NCBI GenBank assembly: GCA_017542485.1
Contig: JAFXXC010000002.1
Location: 1-61,625 of the forward strand
Length of the DNA: 61,625 bases
Direction of reading: 5' to 3'
Source: Acholeplasmatales bacterium
Lineage (GTDB): Bacteria; Bacillota_I; Bacilli_A; Acholeplasmatales; Anaeroplasmataceae
A program made the translations under genes and the position numbers. Every line of letters starts with the position of its first letter. Within the stretch, counting starts at the first letter, position 1. Under the pieces are notes generated by a model. That model was not told the DNA's origin and ran no database searches. It saw only the letters and a list, made by a program, of their open reading frames with translations. Below, piece by piece: positions 42,820 to 52,574 of the stretch.

Positions 42820-42848
42820 TTGACAAGCAAATTTTTTTGTATTAAGAT
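42820..42848 (+). promoter_or_regulatory. Promoter of topA
   Basis: Consensus TTGACA (42820-42825), 17-bp spacer, TAAGAT (42843-42848). Just upstream a short tandem TAGCGATTT occurs twice (42793-42812). Confidence 0.7.
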
Positions 42849-42871
42849 AGTTTGCGATTAGAGGGATGAAT

Positions 42872-45304
42872 ATGAGTGTAGTAATAATTGTTGAGTCACC
42901 AAGTAAATCAAAAACAATAGGAACATATTTAGGCAAAGGCTATAATGTTCTTTCAAGTAAGGGTCATATTTGCGACTTGGCTATTACTGGTAAGGATGGA
43001 TTGGGTATCGACATCGATGGTGGTTTTGTTCCTCAATATACTATTAATTCTGATAAAAGAGTATTAGTTGATTACTTGAAAAAAGAATGCAAGGGCAAAA
43101 CTGTTTTATTAGCAACCGACCCAGACCGTGAAGGAGAAGCTATTGCATATCATTTAGCTAGAGAATTAGGTTTAAGCTTTGATGATGCTAATAGAATTGA
43201 ATTTCATGAAATAACTAAAACTGCTGTTAATGAGGCTCTAAATTCTCCTAAGAAGATAGATCTAAAGATGGTAGATTCTCAAGAAGCACGTAGAATGATA
43301 GATAGAATTTTAGGTTTTAAATTATCTAAATTATTACAAAGAAAAATAAATTCTAAGAGTGCTGGTAGAGTACAATCTGTTGCTTTAATGCTAATAGTAA
43401 ATTTGGAAAAAGAAATATTGGCATTTATTCCTACACAATATTTTGAGATAGAAGCTTTATATAAAGGAAATAAAATCAAGTTAAATTCTATCGGGGATAG
43501 AGTTATTGATTCTAAAAATAGAATAACTGATAGAAAGGAACTTGAAGATTTAAAGGATTCATTAGGAAAGTTTAATGTAAATAGTATAGAAAAGAAAACT
43601 GTAAAAAGACAGTCACAACCAACATTTACTACATCTACATTACAACAAGATGCATCTAATAAATTAAATTTTAATCCAACAAAAACAATGACAGTTGCTC
43701 AAACTCTATATGAAGGTAAAAATATAGGTAGTGAAACTGTTGGTTTAATTACATATATGAGAACAGATTCAACAAGACTTGCAGATACATTTGTAAATGA
43801 GGTTAAATCATTTATTAGTGATAATTATGGTAAGAACTATGTTGGATATGTTAAATCAAGAAATCAAAAGAATATGCAAGATGCTCATGAGGGTATTAGA
43901 CCTACATCAATTAGTCGTAGACCTGATGACTTAAAGGAATATTTGACTAATGATGAATATAAATTATATAAATTAATCTATAATAGAACATTAGCATCAT
44001 TAATGGCAGCAAGCGAATATGATTCAACTAAAATCATTTTAACTAATACAAATTCAACATGGTCTATGCAAGGCTCTATGCTTAAATTTGATGGTTATTT
44101 AAAGGTATATGATAGAGATGATAAAGATGAGAAGCTTCCTCAATTAAAAGAAGGAGATTCTTTCGATGCTGATAGTATTGAAATTTTAGATAAGGAAACT
44201 GAGCCAAAGAGTAGATTTACTGAAGCATCCCTTATTAAAGAGATGGAAGATTTAGGTATTGGTAGACCTTCTACATATGCAATGACTATTCAAACTTTAA
44301 AGGATAGAGGATATGTTAAGGTAGAAAAGAAGGTATTAATACCTACTGATCAAGGAATATTAACTACTGAAAAGCTTTTAGAATTCTTTAGTAAGATTAT
44401 TAATGTAAAATATACAGCTAATATGGAAACAGATCTTGATAAAATAGCTAAGGGCGAAAAGGATAGAAATGCTGAAATGAATGAATTCTATGATTCATTT
44501 ATTCCATTGTTTGAAAATGCAAAGGATAATATGGAAAAGAAATATCCTATTTTGCTTGATGAAACTTGTCCAGAATGTGGTAAGCCACTAGTTATTAGAT
44601 TAGGTAGATATGGTGAATTTGTATCTTGTAGTAATTATCCATATTGTAGTTATATAAAGAAAGATACACCTACTGATATTGATACACATATTTTATGCCC
44701 TGTTTGTGGCAAAAGTAATATTATGCAAAAAATTGCTAAATCTGGTAAAAATAAAGGAAAGGTATTCTATGCATGTGGTAATTATCCAAAGTGTAGAACT
44801 ACTTATTCGGATGAACCAACAAATGAGTTGTGCCCAAATTGTGGTTCTATGATGTTACTAGATCCAAATGGCAAGCTATATTGCTCTAAAAAATGTCAAT
44901 CAGAGCTTACTGAGGTATTTATATGTCCAACATGTAAAACTGGTCATATTGAGGCTAAAATAGCTAAAAGAGGCAAGAATGCAGGTAATACATTCTATGC
45001 TTGTAGCAATTATCCAAAGTGCAAGACTATTTTAAATGGTAAGCCAACTAAGGAAATATGTCCAAATTGTGGTTCTATGATGGTTATTGATGCTAGTGGT
45101 TCACTAGTATGTAATAATAGATGTGATGAGACTAATGTCATCAATACTGAAGAAGTATTATGTCCTAAATGTAACAAGGGTCATTTGATTGAAAGAAAGG
45201 CCACAAGAGGTAAAAATGCAGGCAATATTTTCTATGGATGTAGCAATTATCCTAGATGTAAAAATGTTGTTACTATTGAGGAATATCAAAAATTAAAAAA
45301 GTAG
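42872..45304 (+). CDS. topA: DNA topoisomerase I with six zinc-ribbon motifs
   Basis: 810 aa from the second ATG (42872); the first at 42866 touches the AGAGGG ribosome site. TOPRIM domain (VVIIVESPSKSKTIG; ATDPDREGEAIAYH), active-site Tyr about 295 in GLITYMRTDSTR, and the type IA gate domain. The C-terminus has six Cys4-like modules in a row (CPECGKP, CPVCGKS, CPNCGSM, CPTCKTG, CPNCGSM, CPKCNKG), more than the three or four usual; the two CPNCGSM units look duplicated. It relaxes negative supercoils. Confidence 0.97.
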   Translation: MSVVIIVESPSKSKTIGTYLGKGYNVLSSKGHICDLAITGKDGLGIDIDGGFVPQYTINSDKRVLVDYLKKECKGKTVLLATDPDREGEAIAYHLARELGLSFDDANRIEFHEITKTAVNEALNSPKKIDLKMVDSQEARRMIDRILGFKLSKLLQRKINSKSAGRVQSVALMLIVNLEKEILAFIPTQYFEIEALYKGNKIKLNSIGDRVIDSKNRITDRKELEDLKDSLGKFNVNSIEKKTVKRQSQPTFTTSTLQQDASNKLNFNPTKTMTVAQTLYEGKNIGSETVGLITYMRTDSTRLADTFVNEVKSFISDNYGKNYVGYVKSRNQKNMQDAHEGIRPTSISRRPDDLKEYLTNDEYKLYKLIYNRTLASLMAASEYDSTKIILTNTNSTWSMQGSMLKFDGYLKVYDRDDKDEKLPQLKEGDSFDADSIEILDKETEPKSRFTEASLIKEMEDLGIGRPSTYAMTIQTLKDRGYVKVEKKVLIPTDQGILTTEKLLEFFSKIINVKYTANMETDLDKIAKGEKDRNAEMNEFYDSFIPLFENAKDNMEKKYPILLDETCPECGKPLVIRLGRYGEFVSCSNYPYCSYIKKDTPTDIDTHILCPVCGKSNIMQKIAKSGKNKGKVFYACGNYPKCRTTYSDEPTNELCPNCGSMMLLDPNGKLYCSKKCQSELTEVFICPTCKTGHIEAKIAKRGKNAGNTFYACSNYPKCKTILNGKPTKEICPNCGSMMVIDASGSLVCNNRCDETNVINTEEVLCPKCNKGHLIERKATRGKNAGNIFYGCSNYPRCKNVVTIEEYQKLKK

Positions 45305-45310
45305 TTTATT

Positions 45311-45338
45311 AAGGCAGCCTATAGGCTGCTTTTTCTTG
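45311..45338 (+). terminator. Terminator of topA
   Basis: A 9-bp stem AAGGCAGCC/GGCTGCTTT (45311-45319 with 45324-45332), loop TATA, T run. Confidence 0.9.
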
Positions 45339-45399
45339 TTATTAATCTTAGATTATGATATAATGCGTTTGGAAATTCGAATGTTTTGGAGTGATTAGA

Positions 45400-46368
45400 T
45401 TGGGATTCTTTGATTTATTTAAGAAAAAGGATAAAAAGAAAAAAGAAAAATATAAAATGGGTCTTCATAAGACAAGAGAAGGCGCATTATCAACCATAAA
45501 AGAAATATTAGAAAAAAGTGATAATATTAATGATGATTTATTTGATAGATTAGAAGAAATATTTATCATGGCAGATATCGGTGTCGATACAGTAGTTGAT
45601 TTTATTGATGGTTTAAAAGAGGAAGTTAAAAATAAAAAGATTACTGAACCTGTTATGTTACAGGAAATGATTATTGATAGAATGTTTGAAATTTATTTAA
45701 ATGGAGAAGTTGTTAATGCTAATCTTAATTTAAAGAAGGAAGGCTTATCAGTAGTATTATTTGTTGGAGTAAATGGTGTTGGTAAAACTACATCTATTGC
45801 TAAAATTGCTAATCAATATAAGAAACAAGGTAAAAAGGTATTGTTAGCTGCCGGTGATACATTTAGAGCTGGAGCTGTTGCACAACTTGATGTATGGGCA
45901 AAAAGAATAGGTGTTGATATTGTAGTTAAACCTGATGGATCTGATCCTTCATCAGTTATGTATGATGCAATTATTAAAGCTAAAAAAGAAGGATATGATT
46001 TATTGTTATGCGATACAGCTGGTAGATTACAAAATAAAGTGAATTTAATGAATGAGCTTTCTAAAATGCATAGAGTATTAAAGAAAGAATGTCCTGATGC
46101 ACCACATGAGACATTACTTGTTATTGATGCAACAACTGGACAAAATGGTATGAGTCAAGCAAAGGCATTTAAGGAAGCAACAGATGTTACTGGTATTATT
46201 TTAACTAAACTTGATGGTACTTCAAAGGGTGGTATAGTATTAGCTATTCGACATGAAATGGGTATCCCTATTAAGTATGTTGGCTTAGGTGAAGGTATTG
46301 ATGATTTAGAAATATTTGATATTGAACAATATTTATATGGTTTATTTGCTGATTTCTTCGATGAATAA
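45400..46368 (+). CDS. ftsY: Signal recognition particle receptor FtsY, TTG start
   Basis: 322 aa from the TTG at 45400, giving (f)Met-GFFDLFKKK, the usual FtsY start, with TTGGAG about 8 nt upstream; the GTG at 45391 overlaps the ribosome site. NG domain: GVNGVGKTTS (P-loop, about 124), GDTFRAGAVAQL, LCDTAGRL and TKLDGTSKGG. The acidic A domain of Gram-negatives is replaced by a short Lys-rich segment. It docks SRP-ribosome complexes at the membrane and hydrolyses GTP with Ffh. Order ftsY-ylxM-ffh. Confidence 0.96.
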   Translation: MGFFDLFKKKDKKKKEKYKMGLHKTREGALSTIKEILEKSDNINDDLFDRLEEIFIMADIGVDTVVDFIDGLKEEVKNKKITEPVMLQEMIIDRMFEIYLNGEVVNANLNLKKEGLSVVLFVGVNGVGKTTSIAKIANQYKKQGKKVLLAAGDTFRAGAVAQLDVWAKRIGVDIVVKPDGSDPSSVMYDAIIKAKKEGYDLLLCDTAGRLQNKVNLMNELSKMHRVLKKECPDAPHETLLVIDATTGQNGMSQAKAFKEATDVTGIILTKLDGTSKGGIVLAIRHEMGIPIKYVGLGEGIDDLEIFDIEQYLYGLFADFFDE

Positions 46369-46480
46369 GATGATATGTTGATAAGCTTATTGCTAGCATA
46401 TTAATATCTTTATATTTCATATTCTCATCTAAGTTATTAAAATGGTTAAAATATACGAAATAAGAAAGAGCTGAATAGAT

Positions 46481-46771
46481 ATGGAACAAAGAGATAGAAT
46501 AATTGAATTATATGATATTTATGGTGATTTATTAACTGAAAAACAAAAATCATATTTTGAGGATTATTATTTTAGTGATTTAAGCATTTCTGAGATAGCA
46601 TCAAATTATAATATATCTAGAAATGGTGTTCATGATCAGTTAAAAAGAGTAGTTAATTCGTTAAATGAATATGAAAAATTGTTGAGATTGAAAGCTAAAT
46701 TTGATAATATTAATGAATTGAAAATAGATGATAGAATAAAAAGTACTATTATGAGTATTTTAAAGGAGTAG
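46481..46771 (+). CDS. ylxM: YlxM/UPF0122 helix-turn-helix protein of the SRP operon
   Basis: A 96-aa protein with a sigma-70 region 4-like helix-turn-helix (LTEKQKSYFEDYYFSDLSIS, EIASNYNISRNGVHDQLKR). In Firmicutes it lies immediately before ffh; streptococcal work shows YlxM modulating the SRP. The ribosome site is weak (GAAAGAGC). 112 nt after ftsY and 6 nt before ffh. Confidence 0.93.
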   Translation: MEQRDRIIELYDIYGDLLTEKQKSYFEDYYFSDLSISEIASNYNISRNGVHDQLKRVVNSLNEYEKLLRLKAKFDNINELKIDDRIKSTIMSILKE

Positions 46772-46777
46772 AAGTTT

Positions 46778-48199
46778 ATGGCATTTGATAGCTTAAGTTC
46801 TAGACTTCAAATGGGTCTTAGAAGAATTACTGGTAAAGGTAAGCTAAATGAAAATGATATAGAAGAGATGCTAAGAGAGGTAAGATTATCTCTTTTAGAG
46901 GCCGATGTTAACTATAAAGTTGTTAAAAAGTTTTTGGCTAATGTTAAAGAAGAAGCATTAGGTGAAAAGATTTTAAAAGGCTTAAATCCTGGTCAACAAG
47001 TTGTTAAGGTTGTTAGAGAGGAATTAAGAAAAACTTTAGGCGATGAAGCTGTTGAATTGAATTTCAAGTCTAGTGGAATGACTGTAGTAATGGCCGTTGG
47101 TTTACAGGGTGCTGGTAAAACTACTGCAGTTGCTAAAATGGCATTATTCTATAGAAAAAAATTAAAGAAAAAACCATTCTTGATAGCTGCAGATATTTAT
47201 CGTCCTGCCGCAGTTGATCAATTAGTAACATTAGGAAAGTCTATTGATGTTCCTGTATTTGAAATGGGTACTAAGGTTAGTGCAGAAAAAATAGTTACTG
47301 AAGGATTAAAAAAAGCTAAAGAAGAAGGCTGTAATTTAGTATTTATAGATACAGCAGGTCGTTTACAAATTGATGAAGCTTTAATGCAAGAATTAAAAAA
47401 TGTTAAAGAAATTGCTCATCCTGATGAAATATTATTAACAGTAGATGCGATGGCTGGTCAAGATGCTGTTAATGTTGCATTATCATTCCATCAACAATTA
47501 GAAATAACAGGTGTTATTTTAACTAAATTAGATGGTGATACTCGTGGTGGTGCTGCATTATCTATTAAGGAAATGACTGGTATACCTATTAAGATTATGT
47601 CTACAGGTGAAAAATTGGATGCAATGGAAATATTCTATCCTGATAGACTTGCAGATAGAATATTAGGTATGGGTGATGTTTTATCTTTAATTGATACTGT
47701 TACTGAAAATATTGATGAAGATGAAATGAAGTCTATGGCTGAAAAGATGATGTCTTCAACATATAATTATAATGATTTATTGAAGCAATTTAAGATGATT
47801 AAAAGATTAGGTTCTATGTCTAAGATTTTAGGATTCTTACCTGGTATGGGTAAAATTAAAAATGCTGTTAATAATGTTGATGATAAGGCATTAGATAAAA
47901 TTGAAGCAATTATTTATTCAATGACAGAAGAGGAAAGAAAGAATCCTGAGTTAATTGATAGAGACTTTAAACGTAGAGATAGAATTTCAAAAGGCTCTGG
48001 TAGGTCTATTCAAGAAGTAAATAAATTACGTTCTACATTAGAACAAATGAAAAAGACTATGAGACAAATGAAGAATATGACACCTGAGGAGCAAAAGAGA
48101 ATGAGTGCTCAGATGCAAACTGGTAATTATTCACAAATTGCTGGTCAACCAAAGGTAAAAAAAGGTAAAGGCAAAGGAAAAGGCGGATTCCGCTACTAA
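46778..48199 (+). CDS. ffh: Signal recognition particle protein Ffh
   Basis: 473 aa. NG GTPase domain: GLQGAGKTT (about 108), ADIYRPAAVDQL, IDTAGRLQ, TKLDGDTRGG. The Met-rich M domain (about 300-440) binds signal sequences and SRP RNA (LPGMGKIK, LEQMKKTMRQMKNMT). The tail is Gly/Lys-rich. Slightly longer than usual (about 450). Ribosome site AAAGGAG. It forms the SRP with 4.5S/scRNA, whose gene is not in this window. Confidence 0.97.
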   Translation: MAFDSLSSRLQMGLRRITGKGKLNENDIEEMLREVRLSLLEADVNYKVVKKFLANVKEEALGEKILKGLNPGQQVVKVVREELRKTLGDEAVELNFKSSGMTVVMAVGLQGAGKTTAVAKMALFYRKKLKKKPFLIAADIYRPAAVDQLVTLGKSIDVPVFEMGTKVSAEKIVTEGLKKAKEEGCNLVFIDTAGRLQIDEALMQELKNVKEIAHPDEILLTVDAMAGQDAVNVALSFHQQLEITGVILTKLDGDTRGGAALSIKEMTGIPIKIMSTGEKLDAMEIFYPDRLADRILGMGDVLSLIDTVTENIDEDEMKSMAEKMMSSTYNYNDLLKQFKMIKRLGSMSKILGFLPGMGKIKNAVNNVDDKALDKIEAIIYSMTEEERKNPELIDRDFKRRDRISKGSGRSIQEVNKLRSTLEQMKKTMRQMKNMTPEEQKRMSAQMQTGNYSQIAGQPKVKKGKGKGKGGFRY

Positions 48200-48212
48200 G
48201 GTAGGTGAGAAT

Positions 48213-49067
48213 ATGAATTTAGTAACAAGTATATATACTTTAGATGATTTGAAGCTTTTAGGGGATAAGCTTGATTATGCTTTAATTCATATTCCTTATT
48301 TATCTATAAATTATAAGAATATTGATATAAAAGAGGCTTTAGATTATTGTAAAGATAACGGGATAAAGCCTGTTTTATCTTTAAATAGGATATTTCATCC
48401 TAAAGATTTAGAGAGTGTAAGTAGTTTAATAGCTGATTACAAAAACTATGATATATTATTTTATATTGCTGATTTAGGTGCTTTAAATTTATTTTTAAAG
48501 AATGGTTTAATTAACAAAGTTATTTATAATCCAGAAACTATGATAACTAATTATTTAGATATGAATGAATATTATTCTTTAGGATTAAATAGTGTTGGTG
48601 TTTCTAGTGAGATTACTATTAATGATTTAAAGAAGATATGTGAAATAAATAATAATGTTTTTTATCAAGTATTTGGTAAGAGATTAATGTTTTATTCAAG
48701 AAGAAAGCTAATAAGTTTATATGGTGATAAGAATAATGATTCATATCCTAAAAATAATGTATATTTAAGAGAATCAACAAGAAAAGATTATTTCCCTATT
48801 GTTGAAAATGAAAATGGTACTTTGATTTATAGGTCATATAATATTAGTTTGTTGCCATTTATGGATAATTTAGATATTAAATATGCATATATTGAATCAT
48901 TTGATATTAATATGGATTTGTTTAAAAATATTAATGATATTTATTATGATTTTATCCACAATAATATAGATTTAAGTATGGCTAAAATTAAATTAAATGA
49001 ACTTGATTTAAATATAGAAGATGGATTTATTTATAAAGATTCTGTATATCAAAAGGAGGAGTTTTAA
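48213..49067 (+). CDS. U32-family-related protein, TrhP1/YrrN-like
   Basis: 284 aa, TIM-barrel-like, lacking the Cys motif of full U32 proteins. Its stop overlaps the ATG of the U32 gene at 49067. This small-plus-large layout is that of Bacillus YrrN-YrrO (TrhP1-TrhP2), which together hydroxylate C5 of the wobble uridine in tRNA using prephenate. The similarity here is weak at sequence level (VSSEITINDLKKI, FGKRLMFYSRRKL), so assignment rests largely on context. Ribosome site TAGGTGAG. Confidence 0.68.
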   Translation: MNLVTSIYTLDDLKLLGDKLDYALIHIPYLSINYKNIDIKEALDYCKDNGIKPVLSLNRIFHPKDLESVSSLIADYKNYDILFYIADLGALNLFLKNGLINKVIYNPETMITNYLDMNEYYSLGLNSVGVSSEITINDLKKICEINNNVFYQVFGKRLMFYSRRKLISLYGDKNNDSYPKNNVYLRESTRKDYFPIVENENGTLIYRSYNISLLPFMDNLDIKYAYIESFDINMDLFKNINDIYYDFIHNNIDLSMAKIKLNELDLNIEDGFIYKDSVYQKEEF

Positions 49068-50254
49068 TGAAATATGAATTACTCGCTCCTGCTGGAGATT
49101 TGGAAAAATTAAAAGTAGCAATTATGTATGGCGCTGATGCTGTATTTATTGGTGGATTAAAATTTTCTTTAAGAAGTAGAGCATCTAATTTTACATTAGA
49201 TGATATAAAAGAGGCATGTGAATTTGCACATAAGCATAATGCTAAAATTCATGTAACATGTAATATTGTAATGCATAATTTGGATTTAGATGATGTTATT
49301 GATTATTTAAAGGCATTAGAAAATTGTGGTGTAGATTGTATTATTGCATCTAGTCTTTATATTTTAAAAATGGTAAAAAAACATACTAAGATGGAAGCAC
49401 ATGTTTCAACTCAGGCTTCAACTACTAATTTTGAGGCAGTTAATTTATTTGATAATCTTGGTATGGATAGATGTGTTTTATCTAGAGAATTAAATTTAGA
49501 TGAAATAGAAATAATTAGAAAGAAAACTAACATTGATTTAGAGGCATTTATTCATGGTGGTATGTGCGTATCATATAGTGGTAGATGTATGTTATCTAAT
49601 AATATGACTAATAGAGACGCTAATCGTGGTGGTTGTGCACATTCATGTAGATGGTGCTATGATTTAATTAATGATGATAAAGTACTAAATCCAGAAGGCG
49701 ATTATTTTGCGATGAGTAGTAAGGATTTATGTGCTATTAGGGCGATACCTAGACTTATGGATATTGGTGTAAATTCTTTTAAAATTGAAGGAAGAATGAA
49801 AAGTATTAATTATATAGCGACTGTAGTTAATACTTATAGAAAATTAATTGATGAATATCAATCAACTGGTAAAATTGAATCTTTTGAATTGTATGAAAAT
49901 ATGATAAAAAAGGGAGAAAATAGATTGGCATCTACAGGTTTTTTATTTGGAGATACAAAAGTAGAACAAATGCTATACGATTTAAATAAGAGTGTTCCTA
50001 CAAAAGAATTTATTGGTATTGTAAAGGAATATGATGAGAATACACATATGGCTACTGTAGAACAAAGAAATTATTTTATGCCAAATTCTATAATTGAAAT
50101 ATTTACACCTTCTGAATCATTTAATATTAAAATAGATGAAATATATGATGAAGAAGGAAATGTACTTGATGTAGCACGTCATCCACTTCAAATTATTAAA
50201 TTTAAGTGTGATAAGAAGCTAAATCCATATGATTTATTAAGATTAGGTGAATAG
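49067..50254 (+). CDS. U32 family protein, TrhP/YrrO-like tRNA hydroxylation enzyme
   Basis: 395 aa. The U32 signature is complete: ELLAPAGDLEKLKVAIMYGA, AHVSTQAS, and FIHGGMCVSYSGRCMLSN with GGCAHSCRWCY, supplying the Cys residues of the iron-sulfur cluster. The short C-terminal beta domain (GIVKEYDENTHMATVEQRNYF) matches the TrhP/YegQ subgroup, which makes 5-hydroxyuridine at tRNA position 34. Ribosome site AAGGAGG. It overlaps its partner by 1 nt and is followed by a YgjP-like gene. Confidence 0.85.
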   Translation: MKYELLAPAGDLEKLKVAIMYGADAVFIGGLKFSLRSRASNFTLDDIKEACEFAHKHNAKIHVTCNIVMHNLDLDDVIDYLKALENCGVDCIIASSLYILKMVKKHTKMEAHVSTQASTTNFEAVNLFDNLGMDRCVLSRELNLDEIEIIRKKTNIDLEAFIHGGMCVSYSGRCMLSNNMTNRDANRGGCAHSCRWCYDLINDDKVLNPEGDYFAMSSKDLCAIRAIPRLMDIGVNSFKIEGRMKSINYIATVVNTYRKLIDEYQSTGKIESFELYENMIKKGENRLASTGFLFGDTKVEQMLYDLNKSVPTKEFIGIVKEYDENTHMATVEQRNYFMPNSIIEIFTPSESFNIKIDEIYDEEGNVLDVARHPLQIIKFKCDKKLNPYDLLRLGE

Positions 50255-50255
50255 C

Positions 50256-50927
50256 ATGGTCATTAATGTTAATGGATTTGATGTTAATGTTATTAATATT
50301 GTTTCTAAACGTAGAAGTGTAGGATTAAGAGTTATTAATAATAGTATTGAAGTATATTCACCATATAAGCTTAAAGATGATGATATTATTAATATGTTAT
50401 CAAGACATAAAAGGTTTATATCAAGAAGAATAACAGGTAGTGAAACTTCTAATAGTATTCATTTATTAGGTAAAGAATATAAGCTAATTATCATTAGTGC
50501 AGATTTTAATAATTTAATTATTGATGATTTAAATAATGAGATTAGGGTATATAGTAAAAAATTAGATGAATATTATGTTAGAGCTATTATAGATAATTAT
50601 TATAATAGTGTACTTGATAAAATAGTTAGAGAAAATATAGATGAAATTAAAAAGTGTATGAATATCAATTATGATATTGAATTTCAATATAAAAGAGTTA
50701 ATACATATTTTGGTGAATGCTTTAGTAAAAGAAGAAAAGTTATATTAAATACTAAAATGGCTAAATATGAGAAAATTTATATTATTAGTGTAATTTGTCA
50801 TGAATTAGCCCATTTTTATTATCAAAATCATCAGGATGGTTTTTATAATTTATTAGAGAAAGTATTTCCTAATTATAGGAAGGTACAAAGTAATTTAAGA
50901 AAAATAAAATATAATGAAAAATATTAG
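50256..50927 (+). CDS. YgjP-like metal-dependent hydrolase (SprT/M48-type)
   Basis: 223 aa from the ATG at 50256, spaced 7 nt from AGGTG; the GTG at 50247 is inside the ribosome site. The zinc motif ICHELAHFYYQNHQDGFY provides HExxH and a third His, the form typical of the YgjP/DUF45 family. The N-terminal half (VNVINIVSKRRSVGLRV) is the usual beta-rich segment. E. coli YgjP has reported UTP pyrophosphatase activity; whether this homologue shares it is unknown. Last U32-operon member before a membrane protein. Confidence 0.82.
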   Translation: MVINVNGFDVNVINIVSKRRSVGLRVINNSIEVYSPYKLKDDDIINMLSRHKRFISRRITGSETSNSIHLLGKEYKLIIISADFNNLIIDDLNNEIRVYSKKLDEYYVRAIIDNYYNSVLDKIVRENIDEIKKCMNINYDIEFQYKRVNTYFGECFSKRRKVILNTKMAKYEKIYIISVICHELAHFYYQNHQDGFYNLLEKVFPNYRKVQSNLRKIKYNEKY

Positions 50928-50934
50928 GTGAAAT

Positions 50935-51315
50935 ATGAAAGATAAAATATTGCCGATAGTGAATATAGCATTATCAACTATAGCATTAATAATTACAATA
51001 GCATTTAATATATATTTTAATAATTATGGATATAAAAGCCCTGGTACTGTTTTTTGGATTCTATTAGAGGGTGGAGTATTATTAATTAATATATTAATTC
51101 TATTCTATGATTTTAGTTATGTTCATGGAATATCAATATTTGGAGCTATAGCTGCAATCATTATATGTTCACAATATATGATTTTTGAATCAACAAGTAT
51201 AGGTACAGAGTATGATAATGTTTATTTATTTTGTATACCTCATTTGATTATTTATATTATTATTTTAATTATTGAAATTATTTATTTTACTAGATATGTA
51301 AAAAGTAAGTCTTAA
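50935..51315 (+). CDS. Small membrane protein (126 aa)
   Basis: Four hydrophobic helices (VNIALSTIALIITIAFNIYF, FWILLEGGVLLINILILFY, IFGAIAAIIICSQY, LIIYIIILIIEIIYF). No family recognised. Starts 7 nt after the YgjP-like gene with TAGGTGA. Confidence 0.6.
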   Translation: MKDKILPIVNIALSTIALIITIAFNIYFNNYGYKSPGTVFWILLEGGVLLINILILFYDFSYVHGISIFGAIAAIIICSQYMIFESTSIGTEYDNVYLFCIPHLIIYIIILIIEIIYFTRYVKSKS

Positions 51316-51372
51316 CTTGATTTTTATTATTTGTTTAAGTATAATATTAGAGGATTAGTGGAGGATTAAAAC

Positions 51373-51816
51373 ATGACTAATAATAAGCAAACTGAAATTA
51401 CTGAAAAATATAAAAAAGAACTTGAAGAAGAATTAGAATATAGAAAGGTTACCTTAAGAACTGAGATTGGTGAAGCTATTAAGGAAGCAAGAGAACAAGG
51501 AGACTTATCTGAAAATGCTGATTATTCATCTGCAAGAGAAAAACAAGGAATTAATGAATCTAGAATTGTTGAGATTGAAGAAATCTTAAAGCATGCAAAG
51601 ATTGTTCAAACTGTTCATATTAAGGTTGAATATGTAAAGCTTGGTAGAGTTGAGGAATTTAATATTTCTGGTAGTGAATCAAACCCTTTTGAAAAGAAGA
51701 TTTCTTCTGAATCTCCTTTAGCAAAGGCTGTACTTGGTCATAAGAAGGGCGATACAGTATACATGACTACTGAAGCTGGTAAGGATATTGAAATTAAGAT
51801 TCTAGCAATAGATTAA
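51373..51816 (+). CDS. greA: Transcript cleavage factor GreA
   Basis: 147 aa. The N-terminal coiled-coil carries the diagnostic tip AREQGDLSENADYSSARE, whose acidic residues enter the RNA polymerase secondary channel, followed by a C-terminal globular domain (SPLAKAVLGHKKGDTV). It stimulates RNA cleavage by backtracked polymerase. About 10 residues shorter than most GreA proteins. Strong ribosome site GTGGAGGA. Confidence 0.95.
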   Translation: MTNNKQTEITEKYKKELEEELEYRKVTLRTEIGEAIKEAREQGDLSENADYSSAREKQGINESRIVEIEEILKHAKIVQTVHIKVEYVKLGRVEEFNISGSESNPFEKKISSESPLAKAVLGHKKGDTVYMTTEAGKDIEIKILAID

Positions 51817-51817
51817 T

Positions 51818-51843
51818 AAAGTGGTTAAAACCACTTTTTTATT
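51818..51843 (+). terminator. Terminator of greA
   Basis: AAGTGG/CCACTT stem with A-rich loop, then six T. Confidence 0.88.
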
Positions 51844-51861
51844 CTTTTTTGAGGTGATGGT

Positions 51862-52563
51862 ATGGAAACTATGTTTCAAAGAACTGAATTATTAATTGGT
51901 AATGAGGGATTGGAAAAACTTAAGAATGCTAATATCATCATTTTTGGTGTTGGTGGTGTTGGTGGTTATGCTGTTGAGGGCTTAGTAAGAGCAGGAATTG
52001 AAAAAATAACTATCGTTGATAAAGACACAGTTAATATCACCAATATTAATAGGCAAATAATCGCTTTAAATTCTACAATAGGTAAAAATAAGGTTGATGT
52101 TATTGAAGAAAGAATAAAGGATATTAATCCTAATTGTAATGTAACTAAATATCAAATGTTTTATTTACCTAATGAGGAATCTAAAATTGATTTAAGTAAA
52201 TATGATTATGTTATTGATTGTATTGATACAGTTACAGCTAAGATTAATATAATTGAAAGATGTTATAATCTTGGTATTAAAGTAATATCTTGTATGGGTA
52301 TGGGTAATAAATTAAATCCACTTGATATTAGAATTAGTGATATATATAAGACAAGTGTATGTCCTTTAGCTAGAACTATAAGATATGAACTAAGAAAAAG
52401 AAATATAAAAAAATTAAAGGTTTGTTATTCTTTAGAAGAACCAATAAAGAATAATATACCATTAGATGAAAATAAAAAATCAACACCTGGATCAATAAGC
52501 TTTGTGCCTTCTGTAGCGGGACTTATTATTGCTAGTGAAGTTATAAAGGATATTATTAATTAG
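51862..52563 (+). CDS. tcdA: tRNA threonylcarbamoyladenosine dehydratase
   Basis: A 233-aa E1-like (ThiF/MoeB) enzyme. ATP loop GVGGVGGYAVEGLVRAG (about 31), VDKDTVNITNINRQ with the Arg finger, and DCIDTVTAK. The combination of length, RTELLIG start and KVCYSLEEP segment matches TcdA/CsdL, which cyclises t6A to ct6A at position 37 of ANN-decoding tRNAs using ATP. Ribosome site GAGGTGATGG. Followed 12 nt later by an unknown gene. Confidence 0.92.
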   Translation: METMFQRTELLIGNEGLEKLKNANIIIFGVGGVGGYAVEGLVRAGIEKITIVDKDTVNITNINRQIIALNSTIGKNKVDVIEERIKDINPNCNVTKYQMFYLPNEESKIDLSKYDYVIDCIDTVTAKINIIERCYNLGIKVISCMGMGNKLNPLDIRISDIYKTSVCPLARTIRYELRKRNIKKLKVCYSLEEPIKNNIPLDENKKSTPGSISFVPSVAGLIIASEVIKDIIN

Positions 52564-52574
52564 GGGGCTATTTT

